This document shows positions 10,755 to 21,684 of a DNA stretch of 60,327 bases, piece after piece. Source of the DNA: Labyrinthula sp. Ha (Eukaryota > Sar > Bigyra > Labyrinthulida > Labyrinthulaceae); the NCBI GenBank assembly GCA_015227615.1, contig JAALGZ010000091.1, positions 1 to 60,327 on the forward strand, in the 5' to 3' direction. Under the pieces are notes generated by a model, which did not search any database, was not told the DNA's origin, and worked only from the letters and a program-made list of their open reading frames with translations. A program made the translations under genes and the position numbers. Every line of letters begins with the position of its first letter. Positions within the stretch are counted from its first letter, which is position 1.

Positions 10755-13700
10755 TTATCCTTTAACTATTTTTTCTTTAACCGCACCTAACATCATCTTG
10801 AGTCCTTCTAAAGTTAAAGGATTGTACACCGGAGTCAAGGCTTGAAATTTCTTTGAGTTAGCTACATGTCTTTTTCCACATCTCCATAAACAAAGAACTC
10901 GTTCCAGCACTTTCAAACGTTTAGTGCGTGGCATTTTCAACTTAAAATATCCACCATTTAACAACTTGTAATTATCCTTCCTCACTTGTTCAATATCAAT
11001 ACGTAAACCATGATAATGTTCAAGGCTTTGACGATACAAAACTCTCTGGAGTTTTGTATAAACTTGTTGTTTTCCTTTACCAGGAAGATATATAGCAATC
11101 CCAGCAAAATCTCCCATGCCATATTTTAACACAGCTATTCTCAACATATAATATTCGAACATCGACCAATTAACCTGAAACCACTCACCTCTTGTATTGA
11201 TAAAAATATGTCCTTCTACTAACTTCTTATCTAAACTCCCATAAACAGGATCTTCCACTGTTATTTTTGAGATATTAATGTTGTTCCAATATGAACTGTC
11301 AGGATAAAGAGTCTTCAAAAATTGTAAACATTCAGTAGACAAAAGAGAACCTTCATTTTCTAAGTAATTCACTACTAAACTAGGTATGTCTTCAAACATC
11401 AATACCGCAGATTCCCATGTACTTTGTGAAGAAGGAAAACCTTTCCACTTTAATTTCAACTGGATTTCACCCTCTACTGTTTTTCTTATAGCATAAATCT
11501 TTTCAACCTCGAGTTTTCCTTTATCTAAAATAAACACAGCTTTCGTATCTGCATCCGGCAAGAAGGAACTAGGAGTAAATGGAATCATAAGACTAGAATG
11601 TCTTATTCTCCGTTTTCCCGTAAGGTCTTCTACTTCATATAAATGCTCAGAAATAACTTGGACCACTTGGAAAGGTCCTGACCAGCGGGGACGGCATTTG
11701 TCCTTATTTCCAGAATCTACACCTTTTTCGCTCACTAAAACGTACTCCTCATTGTGAAAATATATAGGAACTAATTTTTGATTCAACCTTCTGTTGGCCA
11801 TGGCACGATATGCCAAATCTTGATGATAAGCTTCTTCTTGATAACGATGTATTTTCCGACTCAATTCTTCAGATACCTCCCGTAATCTTTCCACATTTCT
11901 GCTACTTATTCCACATAGCTCTTCGACCAAAGATAAATAATTAGGGGATACTCCTATTAACAACTGCAACGGCGTTTTCCTGCCAGGTCCTCTACACGTC
12001 AACTTCGTCATATTCAAGAAGCTTTGAACCATTAATAAAATCCTTGGCCACTTTTCAGCAGGTAATCCAAATTCGGAGACTAAAGTTCGTGGGTGCTTCA
12101 AAATACCACGGTTTTGCACCTCTACAGTCCAATTAGTCTGCGACACATACGCAGCTGTTAGCCTCTGTGCACCACCTGACTACCTTAAAAACTTCTGCAC
12201 AACTTGATTAATGAAATGGCTACCTTGGTCGCTTATCTGCAAAAAATCTTTGCCCAATTGAAAATGAGCATGCCACTTCCACAGACCTTCAATAACTGCT
12301 TCAGCCGTAACACTTTTCGTATATGATAATATTGTTGCTCTCGTTAAACTGTCAATAATCACCAAGATCCATCCAGTAGCGTTAATATATAAAAAATCAG
12401 AATATAATATTTTCCTTGCCTCTGCGCCAAATTCTGTAATATTCAATGGGCGTCTTACAACAAGCCAAGGTCTTTGACAATGTAAACATTGCTTGTGAAG
12501 TATATCTAGAGTCTTCCTCATTAAAACTGCATCATCAACATAACAATGCTTCGAAATATATTCCAATTCATTCTTCTTTGAACCGTGATTATATAAACAA
12601 TGTGCATGGAAAATAGCCGGTGGTAGTAAAGATATTGTTAGAACCACTTTACCTTGTTTCCTGCGTACTTCTGTCAATCCTTCAATGTCACGCTGCTGCA
12701 TCATTAATACAAAATATTCATCCATCACCCCCCATGACGCAGCTGCAGGAGCAGCCTTTGAAGGATGTTTATTAGACACATGATATGTATCTACTCTCCT
12801 CCAATACCCCTCATCCGCGTTATTGAGGGTCAATAATTTTGTACCATCTCTTTCTGGATTAAGCCATCTAGACAGGCAGTCCGCAGGGATGTTTTTCGCT
12901 CCATCCAGGTGATATACCTTCAGGTTCACTCGCGAAAAATCCACTGCCCACCTACCAATTCTAGATGCATAGGCTTTTATTTTTATATTTTTAGGAGCTA
13001 ATACCCCTACTAAGTTGCGATGGTCGGTGAATAAGACACACTCGCTATCATTAAACAGTAAGAAGTAAGGAAATTTTTGCAAAGCTACAACCATTGGAAA
13101 TAACTCTTTGCTGCTAATGTGCCAGTCTAAACTGGATCCTTTAAATACACCACTTTTTAGAGCTATAACACGAAATTGGTTTTGAAAAGGATGTAAATAA
13201 TTCACTGGAGCAGCACACTGAGTTATATATAAACTCCAATATAGATCTGAAGCATCTGAGAAGATGTAGACTCCTTCTTTATGATGGTAGTGTCCAAGAG
13301 TGGTCTGTAAAGCTTTCTTAAGGGCTTCAATTAACATGGAAAATGATATTTTCAATTCATCTGACCATGACAGCTTTAACTTTTTTCTTTCTAAGTTCTT
13401 TAACTTGCCACTGAGGTTGTAATTACCTGTTACTAATTTCCTTATTTTCGCAAAGCCTGGTATCACCGAACATAAAAAGTTCGCAGTGTAAATAAACTGC
13501 GCCAGTTCGTGTACATAAGCAGGGCCAGCCTTGTTTAACAGTCTTTCAGCGTATTTTTTGCAGAAACCATGTCCATAACTATTGATTCTTCTCCCACAGA
13601 ACTCAGCATTCGTCGCCAGTAGCTCGCATTTTTCTATGCTAAGCCTCAGCTTCATCTTCTGAATCCTTTTCAGGTAACATTCTAACATAGAATACATCTC

Positions 13701-14045
13701 ATCCAGGTCATCTGCAAGTAGAACCGTGTCATCAATCCACTGCATGGCCTTGTCTGGCAAGAAACCGCATGGTTCTAATACATCTGTTATTTGTCTCATA
13801 CTGAATAAAGAGGGAGTGTTGCACCATCCCTGTGGAGATCCACAGAATGAATATGCAACACCCCATGGTGTTGTAAAGGTAAAATATTCGCTTGAAGAGC
13901 CTTTTGTAGGCAGATAGTCGAAGCGGGATAATAAATCAAAACTTGCAAAGAACTTCTTTCCTCTTGCTCTCGAAATTTGTTGTTCGATCAACGGCAGTGT
14001 ATTGCTTACACGCGTTGTTATGTTGTTGAGCGGACGAAAGTCCAC
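10755..14045 (-). pseudogene. Element C Pol region: RT, RNase H, integrase, chromodomain, SANT-like (fossil)
   Basis: From 14045 leftwards: RT with MDFRPLNNIT and a QWIDDTVLL catalytic stretch, RNase H (YIFSDASDLYW), the integrase zinc finger (H...H...CLHC), then the catalytic core (YSDFLYINATGW, ISDQGSHF). The left part (10755-12146) holds the end of integrase, an SH3-like C-terminal segment (RPRWSGPFQVV), a chromodomain-like segment (KLKWKGFPS) and a SANT-like segment (MFEYYMLRIAVL, then LPGKGKQQVYTKLQR). The order matches element B. Several interruptions are present. Confidence 0.85.
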
Positions 14046-14319
14046 AACTAACTGAAACTTTTCGGGCCCTTTTTAGGGACTATTAAAACGATCATCGCAG
14101 TAGTCGGGTTATTATTAATCTTAATAATACCCGCTTTTAGCATCTGCCTTATGCGTTTAACCAGGAATTGTTCCTGTTCATAACCCAAGGGTCTCTGTTT
14201 GAGTACCCCCACAGCGGTGCCTGGTAATAAAGTACACTCTATGGGGGATAGTATTGATAATTGCGTTGGCGAATCGCTATTCCAAAGGCCCCGCAGTTTT
14301 CAATAAATAAATTCTCAAA

Positions 14320-16311
14320 CTACTCCTTGTACATCAAAGAATTATTAAAAAGGGATAAATCCATTCGTTCAAAAGCTTCTTTTATTAATTTCTTCATATT
14401 CTCCATATCTACTTCTTTAGAATTACCGAGGTTGGCTCCTTCATCAATCTCTTCCAGCTCAAAACCATCATCTTCTTCCACATTAAATATGACTGGGTTA
14501 GCATCTTTGACGAACTTGTCCAATTCTTTTGTATTCATGTGGTTCACAACTACCTGTTCCCCGCATCCTCATATCTACAAAACTTCGACGAAGATAAACT
14601 CAGCTCCCCCGGAGGTCCCCCCTCCATTGACGATATCCTATTCACTTCAATTTGATCTTGAGCTGTTTCCTCTCCACTTCTGCTACAGATAACTTTCTCC
14701 ACGTCTTTCAACAACAGCCTCTCAGCTCCTACAACTTCCTCAAACCATTTCGCTAAATGTGAACAACCCTCCTCTTCTGTCATGCTGCATATTCTTGGGC
14801 TCTTGTTCACCATAGTTCGTTCCAGTGCAGAGAGTGGGTCTAGCCCATATCTCTTAAGAACATCATTTCCTATAATCATGTCATCCCATTTATGGAAATC
14901 TAAGATCATAAACTCGATGTTCTCCAGAAGATATGTTACACCTTTAATTTCGACGGTTACCTTATTCATACATCCAACTTCCCACACCTCATAAACAACA
15001 CCACCTGCCGCTTTCACTCTTAATGGCTTTCGAAGCTTCAAAACCTTATCGCAGTATTTTTTGAGCTTAATATTTATAGCAGATCTGAAAGCTCCACTAT
15101 CTAAAAGGGCCACATACATCCTCTCAGCTTTTTCTATCGACACCGTCACCTGTTACTTTACTGAAGTCTACAACATCTCCTCCATCATCAACTCTCACCG
15201 TGGATAAGAAAACAATCCTCTCTTTCTCGTCCTCAGAGTCACCATCTTTCATCGTTCTGAAACCGTTAAAGAAATTCTCCTCGGTGAACTCCGTTTCTTC
15301 CTGTGACTTATGACTGTCTGTAGATACGGAACCCTCTGCTGGCATCTTATCCTTGTTCTCCATCATATTTATCTGCTTTCTCTCTCTTTCCTCTCTTTTT
15401 CTAGATATATAAGCTTTCCAATTAGCGTTTAACATGTCCTCAGATGGTTTCTCAGGCTGTGGCTTATTTCTTCTTCTACAGCGACTTTCATGATGTCCAA
15501 ATCTATAGCACCATCCACACAGATACTTCTCCATATATTCCCTGTTAATCTGACTTTCCGTCTTCTTCGGATCATCACAGATTGCCTTCAAATCCTGTTT
15601 GCAAACACATAACTTGGCATTTTTTCCCGAGAACTTCTTATATTTCTTCTCCTTCTCTATCAATGCTTTTGCTCTCTCTAGCATGTAGGGCGGTGGTATA
15701 CACCTCAAAATATGTTTCTTCAGATCCTCCCGGTTAGCATTTCTCAACTCTGATCTCACAAAGATATCCTTTTCACGCACCCATATGTATTCTGGCAGGA
15801 GTCCAATTATTGCTTTTGCAATCTGTTTAGGTTTCTTTTCTACACCTTCAGGTAAACGTGAAAGTATATCCTTCACTTGTCGAAATAAAACTTCCACAGC
15901 TTGTTCCTCCTTCACCGTCGTGTCAAAAACTAGATTCTTAGATATCAAATCCGCAGCTGTGTTGCATCTCTCAATCTTCTCATCATACAAGATACCCTTC
16001 AAGAAGTCAATGATTTGTTCGTTCAAATTCACCTTTCCACAACTTTCAATGTGGTAATATGTTTTCTGATTCAATCTTTGGCGCAACCTTATCATCTTAC
16101 GCTGCTTCGGCTCCAGCCTCTCATACTCATGAAGAAATCTTCTTATCTCCTCTTCTTCAAAGCTCTCCAATTGACCTATTTCGGTCTGTGATTTATCCAG
16201 TATTCCCGTTATAATCTCTGAAAATTGGTCCAATTGCTGTTTAGATAGCTCATTAAAGAGCCTACTTAATTGCGCTTGATTAAGCGAACGTTCACTGTTT
16301 TCCGATGACAT
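14320..16311 (-). pseudogene. Element C Gag and protease region (fossil)
   Basis: The right part (15124-16311) is a Gag-like ORF of 395 residues starting about 76 nt after the 5' LTR, with a CCHC knuckle reading CGWCYRFGHHESRC. The adjoining part (14550-15149) carries the retropepsin domain (ALLDSGAFRSAI, then MIIGNDVLKRYGLDPLSAL), close to the protease of B. The part to 14320 matches the acidic linker before RT. It is broken in more than one place. Confidence 0.82.
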
Positions 16312-16375
16312 AATTTTCTAGGAATAGCTTCTTTCCAACTGATTAATCTTATACTACTGATTCAGAAAAAGAGTT

Positions 16376-16393
16376 TCAATATTGCAATATTGA
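16376..16393. repeat. 18-bp palindrome across the element C 5' LTR/internal junction
   Basis: TCAATATTGCAATATTGA is a perfect palindrome. The LTR begins at 16388, so the palindrome straddles the junction as in B. On the minus strand the bases after the LTR (TTGCAATATTGAAA) resemble those of B (TTTCGAAATATTGAAA). Confidence 0.8.
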
Positions 16394-16778
16394 GTTTTTT
16401 CGTCCTTCTTATTTTCTCCAAGATAAGGACGTGCGCACCTGTAAGTAGTTAAGATAGCAGACTTAAAAAAGTATGCTTAAAGTTAGTAGAAGTAAGTTTG
16501 TTCTCTTTCCCTTATAATTAGCCTCAAATATATCACGCAAAGTATTAGTTGATATTCTTCTTTTTACAACAATTAACTACTAACGGATAAGTGTACCAAC
16601 TTTTGTTGATGGAACCTACCGATATTTCACTAACTGGGTTCTCATATTTCAAAGAATACAAAACTAAGCACAAACTACAACTACAAATACAACTTTTTGG
16701 CACTTAAGCCAACATCTTATAACACTTCTTAAACTACTATTCAAGGAAAGTCGTCTTCAAACTTATTTTACCTGAACA
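16388..16778 (-). repeat. Element C 5' LTR
   Basis: This 391-bp LTR differs from 9501-9891 at about one position by eye. Confidence 0.9.
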
Positions 16779-16915
16779 TATCTCAACAACTACTGGGAGT
16801 TAGAAAACGTTACTTATATCATTTTAAAGCTGTTTTCAAGCTCTTTCAGTTAATTTAATTTAATATACTTATCCTCATACACATATAGAAGATACAGACA
16901 ATTACTTGTCTAACT
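16779..16915 (+). repeat. Copia 5' LTR, last piece, followed by a possible primer-binding site
   Basis: This piece starts with C's TATC duplication and is otherwise identical by eye to the end of the copia 3' LTR (21543-21679). The bases directly after the LTR, TGGTTGCGATGG, begin TGG as tRNA-complementary primer sites do. They overlap the first ATG of the element (16924). Confidence 0.8.
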
Positions 16916-16923
16916 TGGTTGCG

Positions 16924-18024
16924 ATGGAAGTAAACGAAAATCAGAACGATCCCGTGGAAGAACGAACAGCACGGAGTGAAAACTCCAACTTAACCCAAGG
17001 GGAAACTCATTTACAAGACTCTCCTGCTTCAACTAGAACACTTACAAAGCTAGAAATTACAAATGAAGCAATTAATGAAGAATTCTACAAAAAAGGACGA
17101 AAAAGATTGGAAAACCTTTTACGATCAAAAACTGATCAAAACCAATTCTAACTACTGAAACAAGGTGTTGAGATGTACCTGCTTGCCTTAAAATTACAAA
17201 TTAATGCAACATCTCTACGCAAATTTTTTAAATCTCATGATCGCAGCATCATTGATGAGCTGTTAGAATCTTACAATCCGCTTACTCAAAAATCTAACTA
17301 CATTCTAGAGGAAGAAATTGACGATGAACTTTCAGATGACATCATTTCTCTTTGGAAAAAAGACGTTGTTTTCTTGCGAACAATCCGAACCCCACATCGT
17401 TTTTGCAAAATCCTGCGACGCATCGGGGCTGTTACATTCTTACCTACACAAACCAGAAAAAGAATTAACTTTGGAAACTTGATTTACAGCTGTTGGGAGG
17501 AATCAGAACCCATTACAGACTTCGTTAAACGCTTTGATTCTTTGGTACAACAGGCTAATCAGATCAAGATGATGCAAAATGACTCTGATTTACTTACACT
17601 TTTTCAAACTAAGATTCTCTTCAGAAGAAACAACAATCAGAAAATTTTTACAGTTGTCAACAATTTGGATTCAAAAGATCTACCATTAAAGGATTACATG
17701 AGTGAAGTGACACAAGCCGTACTTCAGCATGACAATTCAGGTTTGATCCCTTTTGATGCTCCAAGTACATCAGTTGTTGCATTTACAAAGAAAATTGTTT
17801 CTTCTAATTCAAAAGGTACATTGTGTTTCAATTGCGGTGAAGATTTTCCACACAAAGGCAAACAATGTGCTGCTAAAGGTGCTACCTGTTCTTACTGTGG
17901 CAAACCTAATCATTTTGCAAAGGTGTGTTCAACCAACCCAGAACGTACATTACAACTTCCCAAGATGAAGAAAAAGCCTACAAAGAAAACAGTAGCAGTA
18001 ACCTTCTACAAAAGAAAATTTTAA
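16924..18024 (+). mobile_element. Copia element Gag region
   Basis: The first ATG lies only eight bases after the 5' LTR. The N-terminal part is acidic and polar. The main part (from 17173) is a helical Gag core containing YSCWEESEPITDFVKRFD, followed by two zinc knuckles: CFNCGEDFPHKGKQC and CSYCGKPNHFAKVC. The reading frame has a break. The product would coat the element RNA inside virus-like particles. Confidence 0.8.
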
Positions 18025-18133
18025 TCCTTTCAGTTTCGCTACTTCTCTTTGTACCACAGGTTCAAACTCTTTAGCTGGGCTAGATTCATGCAGCGATGTT
18101 TTCGTTTTCAGAAGCGCTGATTTTTTTACACAC

Positions 18134-21100
18134 ATGGATCAGAAGCCTGGTAAACTTACACTTACAGAAAATTCTGGTAGCTACGAAAGCACTGGAACAG
18201 CCAGATTTGCATTCAAAGAATTTCCTTCTAAGTTTTTTACAGTACAGGCAATTTACATGCCAAGTGCAAATTTCAACATTTTGTGTACCTACGATCTAGA
18301 GCAACAGAATGTTAAAGTCAACCATCGCTCTAGAAACGTACAACTAGAAACAGGAAACAAATTAAAAATAATTTTACTTGGAAAGAAAAGCTTCATTGAA
18401 ATCATTCCACTAGGGAAATCAGTCTTACAAACCTCTGATCCAAATCTAATGCATCGTAGATTGATGCATCTCTCAGAGGACAAACTTAAACATGCTGGTT
18501 TCATTAAGGGTTCTCAAAAACTAAACAGCTGCCAAGTCTGTCTTCAGACAAAAGCTAAACACAACCCAGTGAAGAATTTAATTCACAAGATGAAACTCTC
18601 TCCTGATTCCAAAGGTCAAGCTTTTTCAATGGACTTACTCATTCCGCCAAAACACTCGATGAAACCAGTCAATGGTGCTGTGGCTGCATTGATTTTAGTT
18701 GACCTGAAAACAAAATTAATTAGAGTTGCTCCTTTAAGAACACTTCAATCGAAAGATTTACTTGCAGCTCTTTACTACCTTCTTTCTACACTCAAAACTT
18801 TGCCGAAAACGATTGTTACAGACCGCCAATCTGGCTTTACGGCAGAACACTTTGTCAACTCAATTTCCGCAAAAGGCATTCATTTACGTTTTGTCCCTAG
18901 AGATCGACACGAAACTTTCAATGGAGTTGCTGAACGAACGATTGGCATCTTAAAGGTCATGGCTTCAGCCGCTCTACTACAGTCTAAACTTGATGACTCC
19001 TTTTGGATCTACGCAGTCAAATTTGCAAGTTACATCAAGAACAGAGTACATCATAAAACACTTGATGAATCGCCTTACAAACTAGAAACTGGGCAAGAAC
19101 CAAACCTTTCTTCACTTAGAACCTTTGGTTGCTGTTGTTTTACGTTAAAATCTTCTGGAACGAAGACAAACAAATTTCAAGAAAGAACAGACACTGGTCT
19201 CTTTCTTGGACTACAGGAACATTCAAGTTTCAACACAGCAATCATCTACAAACTTAGTACTGGAAAAATCATTTACCCTCAACTAACCGATGTTTGGTTC
19301 CAAGAATTAAGAACAAATGATCAAATCGATCAAAATCCACCAACTTTCTCATTTGGTGACATCAAAATTGTTGACAAAACTGAAAATGACCCAATTTCTG
19401 AGGATGATTTTGAATCTGATGATGACGATGATTTCAGTCCAGATTTTGGTACACACTATGTACGTTATGGCCAGAAGGCAAATCAACAAGAAAATCATGA
19501 TTTTGAGCATGATGATAATTTCGATGAAAATCCGCCTTCAGCAGATGTTCAACTCGATCACGATCAAGATGCAAATGATCCAACTCCATCTGCCGAAGTA
19601 ACAATCCCTGAAACACCTCAAACGAGCGAAAACAACAATGCTCGTCTACCAGTAACAACGCGATCTGGGAGAAATGCCACGAAATTCGACCTAAATCGGA
19701 TGTCAGCTTTCACGTTGAACACAACTGAAGAAACAACACACATCATCAAGCCTAAAACAAAAGATCAGAAAGAAAAGCTACGGAAGAAGATCATTCAGTC
19801 TAGAATTGATCAGAAACCTTCCATTTACCGTGACACAAGAGGTCACCCAGACGAAGCATCTTACAAGAAAGCGGTCGAAAAAGAGCTCAAAGCTTTAGAA
19901 GAACGAAAGGTTCTCAAAGTGATTAATCGCTCTGAACTTCCTGAAAATGCTTACGTTGGAAAATGCACGATGCTTGTGAAACAAAAACGCAATGGGAGTT
20001 TCAAAGCAAGATGTGTTTACAATGGAAGATCTCAGAAATTCAAAATTACACCTTACCGCAGTTCTCCTACCTTAGACTACAACAGTCTTGCAGTTGCACT
20101 AGCAGTTACAGCTCGAAGACAGTTCCATTTTAACACTTTAGATGTTAGTACCGCATTCTTGTACGCGGATCTACCTGCTGGCACTGCACTCTACTGTGAA
20201 ATCCCTGATGGACATGAACTGAAACATGACAAGACTAAAGTAATGAAGATTGAGAAAACGCTTTACGGTCTGAAGGAAAGTCCCAAGCTTTGGTTTGACA
20301 ATGTTTCTGCTAAAATTCAAAAACTTGGACTCAAACAATCAATCTTTGATGAGTGTGTCTTCTACAAGAAAGATTTAATTACTTTACTTTACGTTGATGA
20401 TGTACTGATGCTCGGTACAAAACAAGAAATTACAAACTTCTCAAAACAGTTTGGGAAAACTTACAAAATTACACTAGGAACACTAGATCAGAAAACAGAC
20501 TTCTTAGGAGTTAACATTGAAAGAAAACCCAATGGAGACTACCAAATTGACCAAACCAAACACATTGAGAAAATTTTAGAAAAATTCAAGGATTTCAAGA
20601 CTAAAGACAAATTTACACCATTACCTTCTACTTTCGCTGAGGCTGTTAAGAACAATTCCAATGCTAAAAGCATTAAATTTCCGTACAGAGAATTGCTTGG
20701 ATCTTTAATTTACTTACGACTTACAAGATTTGATTTACTCTACGCATTACATGCGCTTAGTCAACTTTCTGAACACGTGACAAGTTTTGCAGTAAAGTCA
20801 ATTCTCAACACATTAGGTTACATTAGTAGAACGAAACATCAAAAACGAATTTTTTACTCAGATCAATCAAAAGGTGAAATTAGACTTCTTGCCTTTTGTG
20901 ATGCTGAATGGGCCTCTAACGCACTTAACAGAAAAATGTTAGTGGTAACTTCATTTACTTTGGTCAATCGCTCATTACTGGCAGAAGTTCAAGACAAAGG
21001 ACAGTTGCTACCTCTGCTGCTGGAGCTGAGCTGATTGAAATTTACAAAACAGCAAAACATTTGCAAGGAATCTACGGATTGTGCATGGATTTAGATTGCA

Positions 21101-21366
21101 AAGTCAAGCTACCTTCAGTGATTTTTACAGATTCACTTAGTTCAACTAAAACATTAGAAAAGACAGTTTCTCCAGAGCAAAAACACATGAGCGTTGCAAT
21201 TCATTTCTTAAAAGGACTCATTCGTTCAGGAAAACTAAAGGTGATTTTCATCAAACGCGAATTCAACATTGCTGATCTTCAAACGAAACAGAATCCAAGA
21301 GCTGAGTTTAAAAAACTTTGGAACATGACTCATTCAAGGATGAAGTGGCAGCATTTGAAGATCTAA
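18134..21366 (+). mobile_element. Copia element Pol region: integrase, RT, RNase H
   Basis: One 966-residue ORF (18134-21034) carries most of it. The integrase zinc finger is HRRLMHLSEDKLKH followed by CQVC. The catalytic core shows FSMDLL, VTDRQSGF and NGVAERTIG. A very acidic linker (SDDDDDF) leads to RT with FNTLDVSTAFLYADL, LYGLKESPKLW and YVDD. RNase H follows (LLAFCDAEWAS), continuing to 21366 with IFTDSLSS. Integrase ahead of RT is diagnostic for Ty1/copia. The TAA at 21364-21366 is 13 bp from the 3' LTR. It has a few breaks. Confidence 0.88.
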
Positions 21367-21379
21367 AAAGACCGCATGG

Positions 21380-21679
21380 AGTCAGACACTAAGCAGTCGA
21401 GTGTACGACTCTCTCCATACTGACTGTTTACACTTTACATAATTATAATACAATATTACATTACTGCACAATTGGTGCAACTTTACATAATACACTTTTA
21501 CTAATACATAAGCACCGGAAACAACAGATCGTAAAACCTTAATATCTCAACAACTACTGGGAGTTAGAAAACGTTACTTATATCATTTTAAAGCTGTTTT
21601 CAAGCTCTTTCAGTTAATTTAATTTAATATACTTATCCTCATACACATATAGAAGATACAGACAATTACTTGTCTAACT
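21380..21679 (+). repeat. Copia 3' LTR
   Basis: This 300-bp LTR runs AGTCAGAC...GTCTAACT and is followed by the CTACT target duplication (21680-21684). The purine-rich AAAAAGACCGCATGG directly before it is the likely polypurine tract. Confidence 0.9.
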
Positions 21680-21684
21680 CTACT

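Larger units (their letters stand above)
9501..16778 (-). mobile_element. Element C: Ty3-type retrotransposon of the same MT-A70 class, broken
   Basis: This minus-strand element is 7278 bp with 391-bp LTRs and TATC target duplications (9497-9500 and 16779-16782) inside the copia 5' LTR. It has the same architecture as B: Gag with zinc knuckle, protease, RT, RNase H, integrase, chromodomain, SANT-like and MT-A70. The coding region is broken in roughly half a dozen places. The two LTRs look almost identical (about one difference by eye), so the insertion is recent despite the decayed coding region. The polypurine tract is minus GTGGGGGCGA, adjacent to the 3' LTR. It is a different family from B: protein similarity is clear, while LTRs and DNA are unrelated at sight. 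Confidence 0.88.
1469..21679 (+). mobile_element. Ty1/copia-type LTR retrotransposon, split by two nested Ty3-type elements
   Basis: The plus-strand copia element is flanked by the 5-bp duplication CTACT (1464-1468 and 21680-21684). Removing B, C and their duplicated target sites leaves about 5.06 kb with two 300-bp LTRs. The LTRs begin AGTCAGAC and end GTCTAACT, an imperfect inverted pair, so the termini are AG...CT rather than TG...CA. Domain order is Gag with two CCHC knuckles, integrase, RT with YVDD, then RNase H, which is the copia order. The LTR copies differ at about five sites in 300 bp by eye, making it older than B and C, as the nesting also requires. The coding region has a few breaks. 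Confidence 0.9.

Noticed and set aside
19434-19658. Minus-strand ORF in the copia element
   Set aside because: It is the shadow of the acidic linker between integrase and RT on the plus strand.
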